Assembly: GCA_937870685.1 (NCBI GenBank)
Contig: CALMZX010000099.1
Coordinates: forward strand, 1-32,959
DNA: 32,959 nucleotides
Direction: 5' to 3'
Source: an uncultured Alphaproteobacteria bacterium
GTDB lineage: Bacteria > Pseudomonadota > Alphaproteobacteria > Rhizobiales > Aestuariivirgaceae
Below the pieces are notes generated by a model. That model ran no database searches and was not told where the DNA came from. It saw only the letters and a list, made by a program, of their open reading frames with translations. The translations under genes were made by a program, and so were the position numbers. Shown here in pieces: positions 1 to 8,049 of the stretch (position 1 is its first letter; every line of letters starts with the position of its first letter).

Positions 1-29
1 GGATCAGGTACAAGCAGTTCGCGCGCTGA

Positions 30-416
30 CTAGTTGCGGAGCAGGGGGAACAGGGCAAAGGCCATCTGACCTGCCAGCCCCGCCAGCACGGGCGCGGTGG
101 TGTAGAGTGCCGCATGCCGGGCCAGAGTGAGGCCGCCCAGCGTAACTGACAGCACTGCCTCGGCGGCCAGCAACAGCAGAAGTGCAAAGCTTCCCATGGC
201 GATGCGTGACCGTGTATCTGGCGCAACGGCGACGCGGCGCAAAACCATGCCGCAAGCCATCCATGACAACAGCAGCATGAACGGCAATTCGGCAAGGACA
301 GAGTGCAGGGCCCCAAGGGCAGGCTCCAGCCACAAGGTCCTGACTGTGCCCAGTAGAAAGCCCGCGGCAAATACAGCGAGAAAGTAGAGACACGCAGCAC
401 GAAGAGCTGTCCACAT
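30..416 (-). CDS. small integral membrane protein, unknown function
   Basis: This encodes a 128-residue protein made almost entirely of hydrophobic stretches, consistent with about four membrane helices. The first lies just after the N-terminus and the last runs to the C-terminus. I chose the ATG at 416, which puts the first helix right after the start. The frame stays open to a GTG at 488, but that would add a Cys- and Trp-rich hydrophilic leader with no clear ribosome binding site. I recognise no family or catalytic motif. It is transcribed away from the lipid kinase at 534, so the two genes share an upstream region. Membrane location is well supported; function is unknown. Confidence 0.6.
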   Translation of the reverse strand: MWTALRAACLYFLAVFAAGFLLGTVRTLWLEPALGALHSVLAELPFMLLLSWMACGMVLRRVAVAPDTRSRIAMGSFALLLLLAAEAVLSVTLGGLTLARHAALYTTAPVLAGLAGQMAFALFPLLRN

Positions 417-533
417 GGGTCTCACATTGCGCTGCCAGTGCCTGCAATTCAAGCAAGGGAGGCACCATTGATTTTCACCACGCATCACCCAATCTCTGAC
501 GGGCAGCCACAGGCTGCCAGGTGAAAGGGAACG

Positions 534-1529
534 ATGCCGAACGTGGGGAAAGGGCGAAGTGCGAAGCTACTGGAAGGGCATGGTCAACCAGCCCGGAGGT
601 CTGCGCTTGTCGTGATCAACCGGAAGTCCGGGACGGTGCGTTCGCGTGGCGCTGATGCAGTCAGACAACTGGTTGAGGAGCGGCTTGCGCTGCGCTTCCA
701 CCCGCTCACCGTGATTCTGGCGGATGGAGACATTCTGCCGGAAGTGCGCAGGGCGCGCGACGGCAAGACCCATGATGTGATCATTGCAGGTGGTGGCGAC
801 GGGACGATCACATCCGTTGCTTCCGAACTGCTCGGATCGGACCGGGTCATGGCCGCGCTGCCGCTTGGCACGATGAACCTGTTCGTGCAGGCGCTGGGAT
901 TCACGCCGGTACTTGAGGAAGCGCTGGACCAACTCGGTACTGCAACCCCCAAGGACATCGACGTCGGGTTGGCCAATGACCAACTCTTTCTGCACCAGAT
1001 TTCCTTCGGTCTTCAGCCGCGCATGGCGCGCCTGCGGGAACGGATCGGGTATTCCTCCCGGTTCACGAAAATGCTGGCCGCTGTCCGGGCGGTGATCGTC
1101 CTCGCGGCGCGGCCCAAGATGGTGCGCGTTCTCGTGGATGCGGATGGCGAGATGCGGAGGGTCAGGACGCCGCTTCTGATCATCAGCAACAATCCGCTGG
1201 GCCGAAGTGACAAGCCTGCTTTGCCGGTTTCGCTTAAGGCCGGGGTGGTAGGACTCTACGCGCTCGAGCGCTTTTCTGTTGCCACCGTCATCCGGCTTGG
1301 ACTGGACTATCTCGGAAATCGCATCGGGCGCAGCCCCGTCGTGGACGCCCGGACGGCTGGCAAGGTTGTTGTTGCCCGGGCCAGCCGGAGACTGTTGCGG
1401 CGTACGCGCAAGGCCAGAGGGCTTCTTGCCTCCATGGATGGAGAAGTACTGGTCATCGACAGTCCGGTCACGGTGACGGTGAAACCCAAGGCGTTGCGAG
1501 TCCTGGCCCGAAGCAGCGAACCGTCGTGA
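534..1529 (+). CDS. diacylglycerol/sphingosine kinase-family lipid kinase
   Basis: This 331-residue protein belongs to the DAGK catalytic family (YegS/DgkB-like), which phosphorylates lipid hydroxyls such as diacylglycerol with ATP at the membrane surface. The nucleotide-binding motif GGGDGT is at residues 86-91, and the family's second motif appears near 108-114 as PLGTMNLF (usually PLGTxNDF). The N-terminal part starts with the typical VVINRKSGT strand, and the C-terminal half is the beta-sandwich lid ending in SMDGEVL. The ATG at 534 follows an AAGGGAA ribosome binding site. The usual Asp after Asn in the second motif is Leu here, so exact substrate use is uncertain. The family call is firm; the lipid substrate is not known. 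Confidence 0.85.
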   Translation: MPNVGKGRSAKLLEGHGQPARRSALVVINRKSGTVRSRGADAVRQLVEERLALRFHPLTVILADGDILPEVRRARDGKTHDVIIAGGGDGTITSVASELLGSDRVMAALPLGTMNLFVQALGFTPVLEEALDQLGTATPKDIDVGLANDQLFLHQISFGLQPRMARLRERIGYSSRFTKMLAAVRAVIVLAARPKMVRVLVDADGEMRRVRTPLLIISNNPLGRSDKPALPVSLKAGVVGLYALERFSVATVIRLGLDYLGNRIGRSPVVDARTAGKVVVARASRRLLRRTRKARGLLASMDGEVLVIDSPVTVTVKPKALRVLARSSEPS

Positions 1530-1628
1530 ACGGTCAGGTTGAGCTGTTGCGCTCCCATTTACACGCCAGGGTCATTGCACTAGTTTTTCCGGCCGGGGGC
1601 AAAGACAGATTTTCTTTGGGAGAAATGG

Positions 1629-2030
1629 ATGTATCGTTCAACGGCAGCGATTGCACTGGTGGTAGTCTCATTCCTTGCTTCACCTGCGACGGCCCAGGAG
1701 AGTTTCACCAACCAGGAATTGTCCGACCTCATTCTGGCGAAAGACAAGCCCTATGTGATGAGCAAGCTGCGCAACAAGACGGTGACCGTGACAGGGGAGT
1801 TTGACCGCTTTTCCGACACCAGCATTGGCAGCAAAGTCGCGGTTTACATGGACATTCCCGGCGGTGGCGGCGGGTATGCGGTGTCTTGCGAATTCCCGCG
1901 TGATGACACGGCAACTTACGACCGCATGGCCCAGCTGCAAAGTGGCGACCAGGTGACATTCACCGGCAAGTTCAAGGATATCAACACCTCCTTCATCCAG
2001 GTTTATCTCAGCCCTTGCACGCCGCAGTGA
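1629..2030 (+). CDS. exported OB-fold-like protein, unknown function
   Basis: This 133-residue protein has a clear Sec signal peptide (residues 1 to about 22, ending ASPATA before QE). The mature part resembles the tRNA_anti-like OB fold: a short helical start, then a strand with KTVTVTGEFDRF, and later GDQVTFTGKFKDI, a repeated beta pattern typical of OB barrels. It has two Cys residues (near 87 and 130) that could form a disulfide in the periplasm. The ATG at 1629 follows a GGGAGA site. The neighbouring membrane gene begins 15 bases after its stop, so the two are probably cotranscribed. No enzymatic motif is visible. The OB-fold assignment is inferred from sequence pattern only. Confidence 0.65.
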   Translation: MYRSTAAIALVVVSFLASPATAQESFTNQELSDLILAKDKPYVMSKLRNKTVTVTGEFDRFSDTSIGSKVAVYMDIPGGGGGYAVSCEFPRDDTATYDRMAQLQSGDQVTFTGKFKDINTSFIQVYLSPCTPQ

Positions 2031-2045
2031 CCGGGAGAGAATCGC

Positions 2046-2480
2046 ATGGGACGCGTGCTGAAAACGGCGGGGTTCTATCTCTTGCTTGGGCCGCCGCTTG
2101 GAACGGTGGTTCTTTTCCTGCTGCTGGCTGTCACCGGAACGGGAGAAGGCAGCAGCACCATCGGCGGGCTGGAAGCAACGAAGAACGTGCTCGGGGCGCT
2201 CGCCTTTGCCTTGCCCCTTTCCTATCTCTTTGGTGGCATGCAGGCGCTCCTCACGGGGCTTGCAGCGGCACTGTGGGACAAGTGGAAGGGTAGAACACCT
2301 GTGGTGGTGCCGCTGCTTGTGGCTGGTGTGATGTGGCTGGGCATTGGTACGACAGTGATCAATGATCCTGCCGGCATCATCACAGGTTTGAGCCTCGCCC
2401 TGCTGGCCGTTCACCTGTTTTCTGCTGCGGCCTGCTGGTGGCTGCTGCGGAAAATCCGGAAAGAATATGGGGCGGCCTGA
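2046..2480 (+). CDS. small integral membrane protein, unknown function
   Basis: This encodes 144 residues with about four hydrophobic segments: near residues 7-27, 50-75, 87-105 and 112-135. A Gly/Ser/Thr-rich loop follows the first helix and a short basic tail (RKIRKEYGAA) ends the protein. The ATG follows a GGGAGAGA ribosome binding site. It starts 15 bases after the exported OB-fold-like gene and likely shares its transcript. Its stop codon lies in the loop of a strong hairpin at 2469-2488. I do not recognise the family, and a transport or signalling role would be a guess. Confidence 0.6.
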   Translation: MGRVLKTAGFYLLLGPPLGTVVLFLLLAVTGTGEGSSTIGGLEATKNVLGALAFALPLSYLFGGMQALLTGLAAALWDKWKGRTPVVVPLLVAGVMWLGIGTTVINDPAGIITGLSLALLAVHLFSAAACWWLLRKIRKEYGAA

Positions 2481-2488
2481 GCCGCCCC
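2469..2488. terminator. GC-rich hairpin between convergent genes
   Basis: An 8-base perfect stem, GGGGCGGC (2469-2476) paired with GCCGCCCC (2481-2488), encloses a CTGA loop. The loop contains the TGA stop of the upstream membrane gene. The hairpin sits between convergent genes whose stops are about 20 bases apart. No T-run follows on either strand, so it may act with Rho or only as an mRNA 3' end rather than as a classic intrinsic terminator. Confidence 0.5.
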
Positions 2489-2498
2489 TGATTCTGCG

Positions 2499-2879
2499 TC
2501 AGCCGTCGCGCCAGCATCCCAGCGGAATGTTGATTGTGGAATTGAGCATCAGCGACTCGCCTGAGCAATCGGACTCTCCCTCGCCGCAATAGCTGCCCAC
2601 GGCACCATAAAGCTCGGCCAGCGGCCCGGAGGTGGGTGTCACCGTGTTGCCATCGATGCTCAGGCTTCCCGAACCATTGGCCGGGTCATTGGCCTTCGGG
2701 GCCCAGACCGAGTTTTTCACCGCCTGCATTTCGTAGCTGTCGCCGGAGATGGTGACGAGGGCGATGGGGATGTTGCCGGAGGCCTTGCATTTCCACACGC
2801 CATCAAGGCCAGCCCAGGCCGGAATGGCTGTGGCCACACAGGTTGCGGCAGCAAGTGCCATCATCAGGGTCTTCTTCAT
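2499..2879 (-). CDS. small secreted protein, unknown function
   Basis: This 126-residue protein has a strong Sec signal peptide (KKTLMMALAAATCVATAIPAWA, cleaved before GLDG). The mature part begins GLDGVWKC, reminiscent of small periplasmic beta-barrel proteins, and is rich in Gly, Ser and Asn with four Cys residues that could pair oxidatively. The start at 2879 has a GAGGAG site seven bases upstream. An upstream in-frame ATG at 2912 would place residues before the signal peptide and was rejected. It lies downstream of another exported protein on the same strand, with a 44-base gap. No family was recognised. Confidence 0.6.
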   Translation of the reverse strand: MKKTLMMALAAATCVATAIPAWAGLDGVWKCKASGNIPIALVTISGDSYEMQAVKNSVWAPKANDPANGSGSLSIDGNTVTPTSGPLAELYGAVGSYCGEGESDCSGESLMLNSTINIPLGCWRDG

Positions 2880-2923
2880 GGTTACTCCTCTTCGTTGCGA
2901 GTTGTTGAACAAGGCAGTGGAAC

Positions 2924-3367
2924 TCAGTCACCTTCGATGCCGTCGGACCCAAGGCGCAGGGTGTGGTGGTCACCATTGATTGTCACTTTGATGCTGCCGT
3001 CGGTCATGGATGACCAGGCTTCCACGAAATCGCGATAGGTGATCCTGAATCTGTCGCCTGTGCCGGGCGTCATGATGATCAGTTTGCAGTGGTTGTCGCG
3101 GCAATGGACGCGGCCATCCTTGCGGGCATTCCTGCCGCCCTTGCAGCGAAGCGCTCGGGTATCGACGAGATAGGCCCCGGACCTGTCCAATCTGACCAGC
3201 TTCACGAGGTCCAGCGGTTCATAGTCCGGTTTGCCGCCGATCTTGCGGCAGGCGGCGACGGCATCCCTGGACACGGCCGCGACGTCGGGCGGCAGTTCAT
3301 CCAGTGATTGGGCCAATGCAGTTCCACCTGACATTGCCGCAACCAGCAGCGCAAGAACATATTTCAT
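2924..3367 (-). CDS. exported protein of unknown function, coupled to the TPR gene
   Basis: This encodes 147 residues with a signal peptide (MKYVLALLVAAMSGGTALAQ). The mature chain has four Cys residues, several in a basic segment around 74-95 (CKGGRNARKDGRVHCRDNHC), which suggests disulfides or a metal or ligand site. The ATG overlaps the stop of the upstream TPR gene in an ATGA arrangement, so translation is probably coupled and the two products may act together in the cell envelope. No known domain was recognised. Confidence 0.65.
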   Translation of the reverse strand: MKYVLALLVAAMSGGTALAQSLDELPPDVAAVSRDAVAACRKIGGKPDYEPLDLVKLVRLDRSGAYLVDTRALRCKGGRNARKDGRVHCRDNHCKLIIMTPGTGDRFRITYRDFVEAWSSMTDGSIKVTINGDHHTLRLGSDGIEGD

Positions 3368-4908
3368 GGCTGCAGGTCATCCTCTTTCAGGCGCGCCCCT
3401 GCGATGGTGGCATAGGCACCGTTTGGCTGCTCCCGGACGTAGCGCGCGTAGGCCTCACGCGCCTGCGTGAGTTTTCCAAGTGCGAGTTGTGTGTCGCCGA
3501 TGGCAAACCAGATGTCTTCGAGGCGGGGATCAAGTTCCGCTGCGCGCTCCAGCGAGGCGAGGGCCACGGCGTGCCGCAACTGCTTTTGCCGCAGCAGGCC
3601 CAGTTGCTTGTGAAAGATGGCCGTGTCAGGTGCGAGATTGATGGCACGCTGATAGCTGTCTTCTGCCGCTTTGATATCTCCCGACAAGTCAAGCGCGGCA
3701 GCAAGGTCGGCCTGGGCCTGCGCATCATTCGGCTTGAGCAGGGCCACGGCGCGCTGTTGTTTCAGGGCTTCGGCAGCGTCGCCTTCGGCACTTGCGAGCA
3801 GGGCGATCAGCTGCCGGGCATCAAGGAAGTCCGGATCAATCTCGATCGCCGTCCGGAACGCGGCTTTCGCCGCCGCCAGATCACCCTTGGCATAGTGAGC
3901 ACCGCCCAGTCCGAGCGGGATCTGCGGCCAGTTCGGTTGCAGCCTTGCCGCCTGCTCATAGGCCGCAAAAGCCTTGTCGAAGGCCTTGGCCTTCACCTCG
4001 ATCTGGGCGAGGCGCATGTGGTTGCGTGCGTCGCTGGGGGCAAGCTGCAGGGCTTTGGATACGGCAGCGCGCGCGCCTTCGATGTCATCCGCCTTGAGCA
4101 GAAGGCTGGCGCGTTCGGCGTGGGCCAGCGCGAAGGACGGATCGCGCAAGGTCGCTTCATCGAGACTGGCGAGAGCGCCCTCGGTGTCGCCGCTGTTGCC
4201 CAGCAACACGCCTGCAAACACCAGCGCCCACTGCCTGTCCGGGTGGTTGGCGCGAACAAGCTTGCGCAGTTCGGCGATGGCGCGTTCCTCGTTGCCGAGG
4301 CTTGTCGCCATGATGCCACGCACGGGATCAAGCCTGAGCAGCACTTCGGTGATGGCCTCGCGCCAGTAGAGATCAAGCGGTGTGGTGCCCACGGGATCGA
4401 GGGTGATGACGGAAAGGTCGTGTCCGACGACGCGCAGCCTGAGTGCCGAATTCGCCAAGTCGCACGGCTCTGACGGGCAGACGAACTCGCCAGATACCGT
4501 GGTCTCGTCGATGCCCAGGAACGAGCGCAGGTGATGGATCAGCGAGTCGAACGAAAGTCCTGAATCCGGAATCTGGAATTGAATGCGCTGGGAACTGGGC
4601 AGCACGTCGCGGGTTTCCTTGGCCACCGCAACCTCGGCGTTGAGATGGGACCATGCATCCCAAAGCCGGTTGGCCGCTACATCGCCCGTCAGTCCGCTGG
4701 CGGCGATGTTGGCCGGCATGGAGAGCGGCGCGATGACGACGCGATTGAGGAAAAGCTCCCGCACGAGAATGGGCAAGGCCAGCACAACAGCCAGAACCGC
4801 GAGGAGGTTCAGGAAAATGCTGCGGGCCGTGTAGGCCCGGTCCTGCAGGCCCTGGGCCCAGTCCAATATGGACCGCCTTGCCACCGGAGATGGCGGTTCG
4901 TCGTTCAT
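3364..4908 (-). CDS. membrane-anchored tetratricopeptide repeat protein
   Basis: This 514-residue protein has a short cytoplasmic N-terminus, one membrane helix near residues 31-48 (LNLLAVLAVVLALPILV), a spacer domain of about 150 residues, and then roughly eight TPR units running to the C-terminus. The repeats show the usual A/L/Y spacing, for example near FDKAFAAYEQAARLQP and AEDSYQRAINLAPD. TPR arrays scaffold protein complexes, and the single anchor suggests work at the inner membrane with the repeats outside the cytoplasm. The start at 4908 was chosen because the sequence before it (to 4992) lacks a ribosome binding site and adds an unconvincing leader. Its stop overlaps the start of the exported gene at 3367. 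Confidence 0.75.
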   Translation of the reverse strand: MNDEPPSPVARRSILDWAQGLQDRAYTARSIFLNLLAVLAVVLALPILVRELFLNRVVIAPLSMPANIAASGLTGDVAANRLWDAWSHLNAEVAVAKETRDVLPSSQRIQFQIPDSGLSFDSLIHHLRSFLGIDETTVSGEFVCPSEPCDLANSALRLRVVGHDLSVITLDPVGTTPLDLYWREAITEVLLRLDPVRGIMATSLGNEERAIAELRKLVRANHPDRQWALVFAGVLLGNSGDTEGALASLDEATLRDPSFALAHAERASLLLKADDIEGARAAVSKALQLAPSDARNHMRLAQIEVKAKAFDKAFAAYEQAARLQPNWPQIPLGLGGAHYAKGDLAAAKAAFRTAIEIDPDFLDARQLIALLASAEGDAAEALKQQRAVALLKPNDAQAQADLAAALDLSGDIKAAEDSYQRAINLAPDTAIFHKQLGLLRQKQLRHAVALASLERAAELDPRLEDIWFAIGDTQLALGKLTQAREAYARYVREQPNGAYATIAGARLKEDDLQP

Positions 4909-5030
4909 GCCGTCGCCCACGCCTCTCCCCGACTGCCTCTGGATTGCCCGCAAGAGGTGAGTTTTGCCGAGATTTTCCACTTGGTCAATCATGCGAGTCG
5001 TGATCAGTCATGGCCGAGGGAGGCCGCGCG

Positions 5031-5417
5031 ATGAAGCAGAGACTGTCCGCAATCACCTATCTCGTCCGCGACTACGACGAGGCCATTGCCTGGTTCGTGA
5101 AGGCGCTGGGCTTTGCTGTGGAGGAAGATGCGCCGCAGGGGGAGGGCAAGCGCTGGGTGCGGGTCTCGACTGGCAAGACGGGGTTGTCACTGCTGCTGGC
5201 CAAGGCAACGACCGAACAGCAGATGTCCGCCATTGGCCGGGCAGCGGGCGGGCGAGTCGCTTTCTTTCTCACCACGGACAACTTTGAAACAAGCCATGCC
5301 CGCATGCTTTCGGCAGGTGTCGTCTTCCGGGAACAGCCCCGGCATGAGTCATACGGGACCGTGGCCGTGTTTGAGGATCTTTATGGCAATGGCTGGGATC
5401 TGATCCAGCCAAAATAA
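5031..5417 (+). CDS. VOC (glyoxalase/bleomycin-resistance fold) protein
   Basis: This is a 128-residue single-module vicinal oxygen chelate protein. It begins with the classic beta strand and helix (ITYLVRDYDEAIAWFVKALGF) and ends with the paired strand VAVFEDLYGNGWDLIQP, where the Glu of VFED and Asn of YGNGWDL sit at usual positions. VOC proteins bind metals or hydrophobic ligands and include glyoxalases, dioxygenases and antibiotic-binding proteins. The sequence does not decide among these, and the usual first His ligand is not obvious. The ATG at 5031 follows GAGGGAGG. It diverges from the TPR gene. The fold call is firm and the function open. Confidence 0.75.
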   Translation: MKQRLSAITYLVRDYDEAIAWFVKALGFAVEEDAPQGEGKRWVRVSTGKTGLSLLLAKATTEQQMSAIGRAAGGRVAFFLTTDNFETSHARMLSAGVVFREQPRHESYGTVAVFEDLYGNGWDLIQPK

Positions 5418-5475
5418 CCCCCACAGCCCCGCCAGAGGCTGTCAAGAAGGTCAAACCCCCAGTCGTGACGCTGTG

Positions 5476-5658
5476 TCAGGCGGCGGCGTCTGTCTTGTGT
5501 TTCATCGTCTCGATTTCGTCCTTCAGCTTGAGTTTCTTGCGCTTGATGGCCGCAATCTCGGCATCCGAAGAGGCCGGGTGCGCCATGGCTTCGGCCAGTT
5601 CGGCCTCAAGCGCATGGTGCAACTCAATCAGTTCGCTGAGGGAAGTCGTGGGGTTCAT
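5476..5658 (-). CDS. YdcH/DUF465-family small protein
   Basis: This 60-residue helical protein carries the DUF465 hallmark IKRKKLKLKDEI near residues 38-49, preceded by an amphipathic helix (LIELHHALEAELAEAM). The family is widespread in proteobacteria, is expected to form a coiled-coil helical hairpin, and has no firmly known job. The ATG at 5658 has an excellent GGAGG site. It is divergent from a second DUF465 gene at 5795. Confidence 0.8.
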   Translation of the reverse strand: MNPTTSLSELIELHHALEAELAEAMAHPASSDAEIAAIKRKKLKLKDEIETMKHKTDAAA

Positions 5659-5794
5659 GTAACGCCTCCAGTTCAAGAAAGCAGACCCGTCCTGAGCCAG
5701 TCCGGGCTCGCTCATGAGTATGTCACAGATGTGGGGGCTTGTCGAATGCGGCACAAGGGCATAGTGGGGGCGCGGGTGGAGCTTTGCCTTTCTC

Positions 5795-6001
5795 ATGGAT
5801 GCGCTTGAACAGGTACAATTGAGGACGAAATTGCGGCTTCTGGAGCAGGAGCACCGCGACCTTGACGATGCCATCCGGGCCCTTGAAGAGGCCGGAAACG
5901 TCGACCAGTTGCAGCTGCGGCGCCTGAAGAAGAAGAAGCTTTCCCTCAAGGACCAGATCATCCTGGTGGAAAACCAGCTCATCCCCGACATCATCGCATA
6001 A
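5795..6001 (+). CDS. YdcH/DUF465-family small protein, second copy
   Basis: This 68-residue protein is almost wholly charged helix. The family signature appears as LRRLKKKKLSLKDQI near residues 41-55, with heptad-like Leu spacing in the first helix (LRTKLRLLEQEHRDLDDAI). It ends nine bases before purE and probably sits on the purE-purK transcript. The ribosome binding site is weak (GGAG about 13 bases upstream). Function is unknown, and the link to purine synthesis is positional only. Confidence 0.8.
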   Translation: MDALEQVQLRTKLRLLEQEHRDLDDAIRALEEAGNVDQLQLRRLKKKKLSLKDQIILVENQLIPDIIA

Positions 6002-6010
6002 GGACCTCCC

Positions 6011-6499
6011 TTGACCGCTCCCGTTGCCATCATCATGGGCAGCCAGTCCGACTGGGCCACCATGAAATACGCCGCCGACATGCTTGATGCCCTGGGCGTG
6101 GCCCATGACGACCGCATCGTGTCGGCGCACCGCACGCCGGAGCGGCTGTTCGACTTCGCCAAGGGGGCCAAGGCGGCGGGCTACAAGGTCATCATCGCAG
6201 GCGCAGGGGGCGCTGCCCACCTGCCGGGCATGGCCGCGTCCATGACGCCTCTGCCGGTGCTGGGCGTGCCGGTTGAATCCAAGGCGCTGTCGGGGCAGGA
6301 CTCGCTGCTTTCGATTGTGCAGATGCCTGCTGGTGTTCCGGTGGGCACGCTTGCCATTGGCAAGGCGGGGGCGACCAACGCGGCCATTCTCGCCGCGTCC
6401 ATCCTTGCGCTCGCGGACGCAGCACTGGCCGGACGGCTGGAGGCGTTCCGTGCAACCCAGACCGAGTCGGTCGCTGCTGCCCCCAGGGACGAGGCATGA
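6011..6499 (+). CDS. purE: N5-carboxyaminoimidazole ribonucleotide mutase
   Basis: This is a 162-residue class I PurE, which converts N5-CAIR to CAIR in purine synthesis in the cytoplasm. It shows the hallmark [10 protein letters not shown] near residues 9-18, the SAHRTPERL loop (about 39-47) and [12 protein letters not shown] (about 63-74). The start is TTG at 6011, supported by AAGGA eight bases upstream; no in-frame ATG precedes the conserved first strand. The stop overlaps the purK ATG (ATGA), so the pair is translationally coupled. The length is normal. Confidence 0.95.
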   Translation: MTAPVAIIMGSQSDWATMKYAADMLDALGVAHDDRIVSAHRTPERLFDFAKGAKAAGYKVIIAGAGGAAHLPGMAASMTPLPVLGVPVESKALSGQDSLLSIVQMPAGVPVGTLAIGKAGATNAAILAASILALADAALAGRLEAFRATQTESVAAAPRDEA

Positions 6500-7578
6500 G
6501 CGTGGCGGGCAAGGCACTTCCGCCGGGATCGGTCATCGGCATCCTCGGTGGTGGCCAGTTGGGCCGCATGCTGGCGCTGGCGGCGGGCCAACTCGGTCTC
6601 AAATGCCACATTTTCGCGCCGGAGGCTGACTCGCCTGCATTTCATGTCGCTGCCGCCCACACAGTTGCAGGCTACCGGGATGAAGCCGCGCTCGCAGCCT
6701 TTGCGGCCTCAGTGGATGCGGTGACATACGAGTTTGAGAACGTGCCAGTGGAAGCCGTGCGTTTCCTGGAAGCGCGCCTTCCGGTGCGGCCTGGTGCCAA
6801 GGCGCTGGAAGTGGCGCAGGACCGCTTGAAGGAGAAGGCGCTGGCCCGTCAACTGGGGGCGGCCACGGCGGAGTTTGCCCCGGTCAATTCGCTGACGGAT
6901 TTGCAGGCGGCGGTGGCGGCCATCGGGACCCCGGCCATCCTGAAGACCACGCGATTTGGCTATGACGGCAAGGGGCAGGCGAGGATCAATGGTGCTGCTG
7001 ACGTTGAAGCGGCGTGGGCGATCATGAAGGGGCAGCCCTCCATTCTGGAGAGTTTCGTTCGTTTTGAGCGCGAGGTGTCGGTGATTGCGGCGCGCGGGCT
7101 TGATGGCCGGATGGCGGCGTTTGAAGTCACTGAAAACGTGCATCGCAACCATGTCCTCCACACCTCGACGGTGCCTTCGCAGGTGTCGCAGGAACTTGCT
7201 GCGGAAGCAGTGTTCATCGCCCAGCGCTTCCTTGAGACACTCGACTATGTCGGCGTCATGGGGGTGGAGTTCTTTGTGGGCGAGGATGTGATCTATGTGA
7301 ACGAGATTGCGCCACGGGTCCACAATTCCGGCCACTGGACGCAGGATGCCTGTAGCGTCTCGCAGTTCGAGCAGCATATCCGGGCGGTTGCCGGGTGGCC
7401 GCTTGGGGCGACGCTGCGGCACTCGGACGTTGTGATGACGAATCTGCTGGGCGACGACATCCTTGCCTGGGAAACGCTGGTGCGGGAGCCGGGACTGGCG
7501 CTCCACCACTATGGCAAGACGGAAGCCCGTCCGGGCCGGAAAATGGGCCACGTAAACCGGCTGCGGTCCCGTGGCTGA
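6496..7578 (+). CDS. purK: N5-carboxyaminoimidazole ribonucleotide synthase
   Basis: This 360-residue ATP-grasp enzyme makes N5-CAIR from AIR, ATP and bicarbonate, and supplies PurE. It opens with the [17 protein letters not shown] motif (residues about 9-25). The central ATP-grasp domain has [16 protein letters not shown] and later [15 protein letters not shown], which carries metal and ATP contacts. Its ATG lies inside the purE stop. A short GC-rich hairpin with a T-rich tail follows at 7638, which suits the end of the purE-purK unit. No damage is seen. Confidence 0.95.
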   Translation: MSVAGKALPPGSVIGILGGGQLGRMLALAAGQLGLKCHIFAPEADSPAFHVAAAHTVAGYRDEAALAAFAASVDAVTYEFENVPVEAVRFLEARLPVRPGAKALEVAQDRLKEKALARQLGAATAEFAPVNSLTDLQAAVAAIGTPAILKTTRFGYDGKGQARINGAADVEAAWAIMKGQPSILESFVRFEREVSVIAARGLDGRMAAFEVTENVHRNHVLHTSTVPSQVSQELAAEAVFIAQRFLETLDYVGVMGVEFFVGEDVIYVNEIAPRVHNSGHWTQDACSVSQFEQHIRAVAGWPLGATLRHSDVVMTNLLGDDILAWETLVREPGLALHHYGKTEARPGRKMGHVNRLRSRG

Positions 7579-7637
7579 CGGTTGTCAACACCCTCTCGAC
7601 AGGGGGGTAAGCCTGTGCTAGGACGCCCGCCAATTCT

Positions 7638-7659
7638 GGGGCCAGTCAGGGCCCCCTTT
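7638..7659 (+). terminator. probable intrinsic terminator after purK
   Basis: GGGGCC (7638-7643) pairs with GGCCCC (7650-7655) around a six-base loop and is followed by CTTTGTTT. It lies 60 bases after purK and just before rpsU, so it would separate the two transcripts or attenuate read-through. Confidence 0.5.
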
Positions 7660-7692
7660 GTTTATCGCAATTTAGAAAACCGAGGTATTCGC

Positions 7693-7974
7693 TTGCAAGT
7701 CGTCGTTCGTGACAACAATGTTGATCAGGCCCTGAAAGTTCTCAAGAAGAAGATGCAGCGTGAAGGCATCTTCCGTGAAATGAAGCTCCGTGACGCCTAC
7801 GAAAAGCCGTCCGTGAAGAAAGCGCGCGAACAGGCGGAAGCCGTGCGTCGCGCCCGCAAGCTGGCCCGCAAGAAGCTGCAGCGCGAAGGCCTGCTGCCCG
7901 CGCCGAAGAAGATCGAAAAGCCGCGCCGCCCCGGCATGGGCGGTGGCCGCGGACCGTCCGCGCCGACGATGTGA
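7693..7974 (+). CDS. rpsU: 30S ribosomal protein S21
   Basis: This is a 93-residue S21 of the small ribosomal subunit, where it helps position mRNA near the anti-Shine-Dalgarno region. The conserved opening [20 protein letters not shown], the basic helix after [20 protein letters not shown], and a Gly/Arg/Pro-rich tail (PGMGGGRGP) match long alphaproteobacterial forms. The start is TTG at 7693, just before the conserved first strand and after a GAGG site. The frame remains open further upstream, but that leader overlaps the purK terminator and is not conserved-looking. Confidence 0.92.
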   Translation: MQVVVRDNNVDQALKVLKKKMQREGIFREMKLRDAYEKPSVKKAREQAEAVRRARKLARKKLQREGLLPAPKKIEKPRRPGMGGGRGPSAPTM

Positions 7975-7997
7975 TTTGTCCGGTCATCCGGAATGAA

Positions 7998-8027
7998 AAA
8001 GCCGCGAAGGGCAACCTTCGCGGCTTT
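7998..8027 (+). terminator. strong hairpin terminator after rpsU
   Basis: A 13-base perfect stem, AAAGCCGCGAAGG (7998-8010) with CCTTCGCGGCTTT (8015-8027), closes on a GCAA tetraloop. It lies 23 bases after the rpsU stop. The A/T ends let it work on both strands, so it may also end the leftward small gene that stops at 8050. Confidence 0.8.
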
Positions 8028-8049
8028 CGCATTTCAAAGACCTGAACTG

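Noticed and set aside
3304-4473. Plus-strand open frame of 389 codons
   Set aside because: It is antisense to the TPR gene, whose repeats are clear; the antisense translation shows no domain.
4909-4992. Longer N-terminus for the TPR protein
   Set aside because: No ribosome binding site precedes 4992, and the leader adds nothing conserved; the ATG at 4908 is preferred, though its own site is also weak.
5423-5442. ACAGCC/GGCTGT inverted repeat after the VOC gene
   Set aside because: The six-base stem with a long loop and no T-run is too weak to call a terminator.
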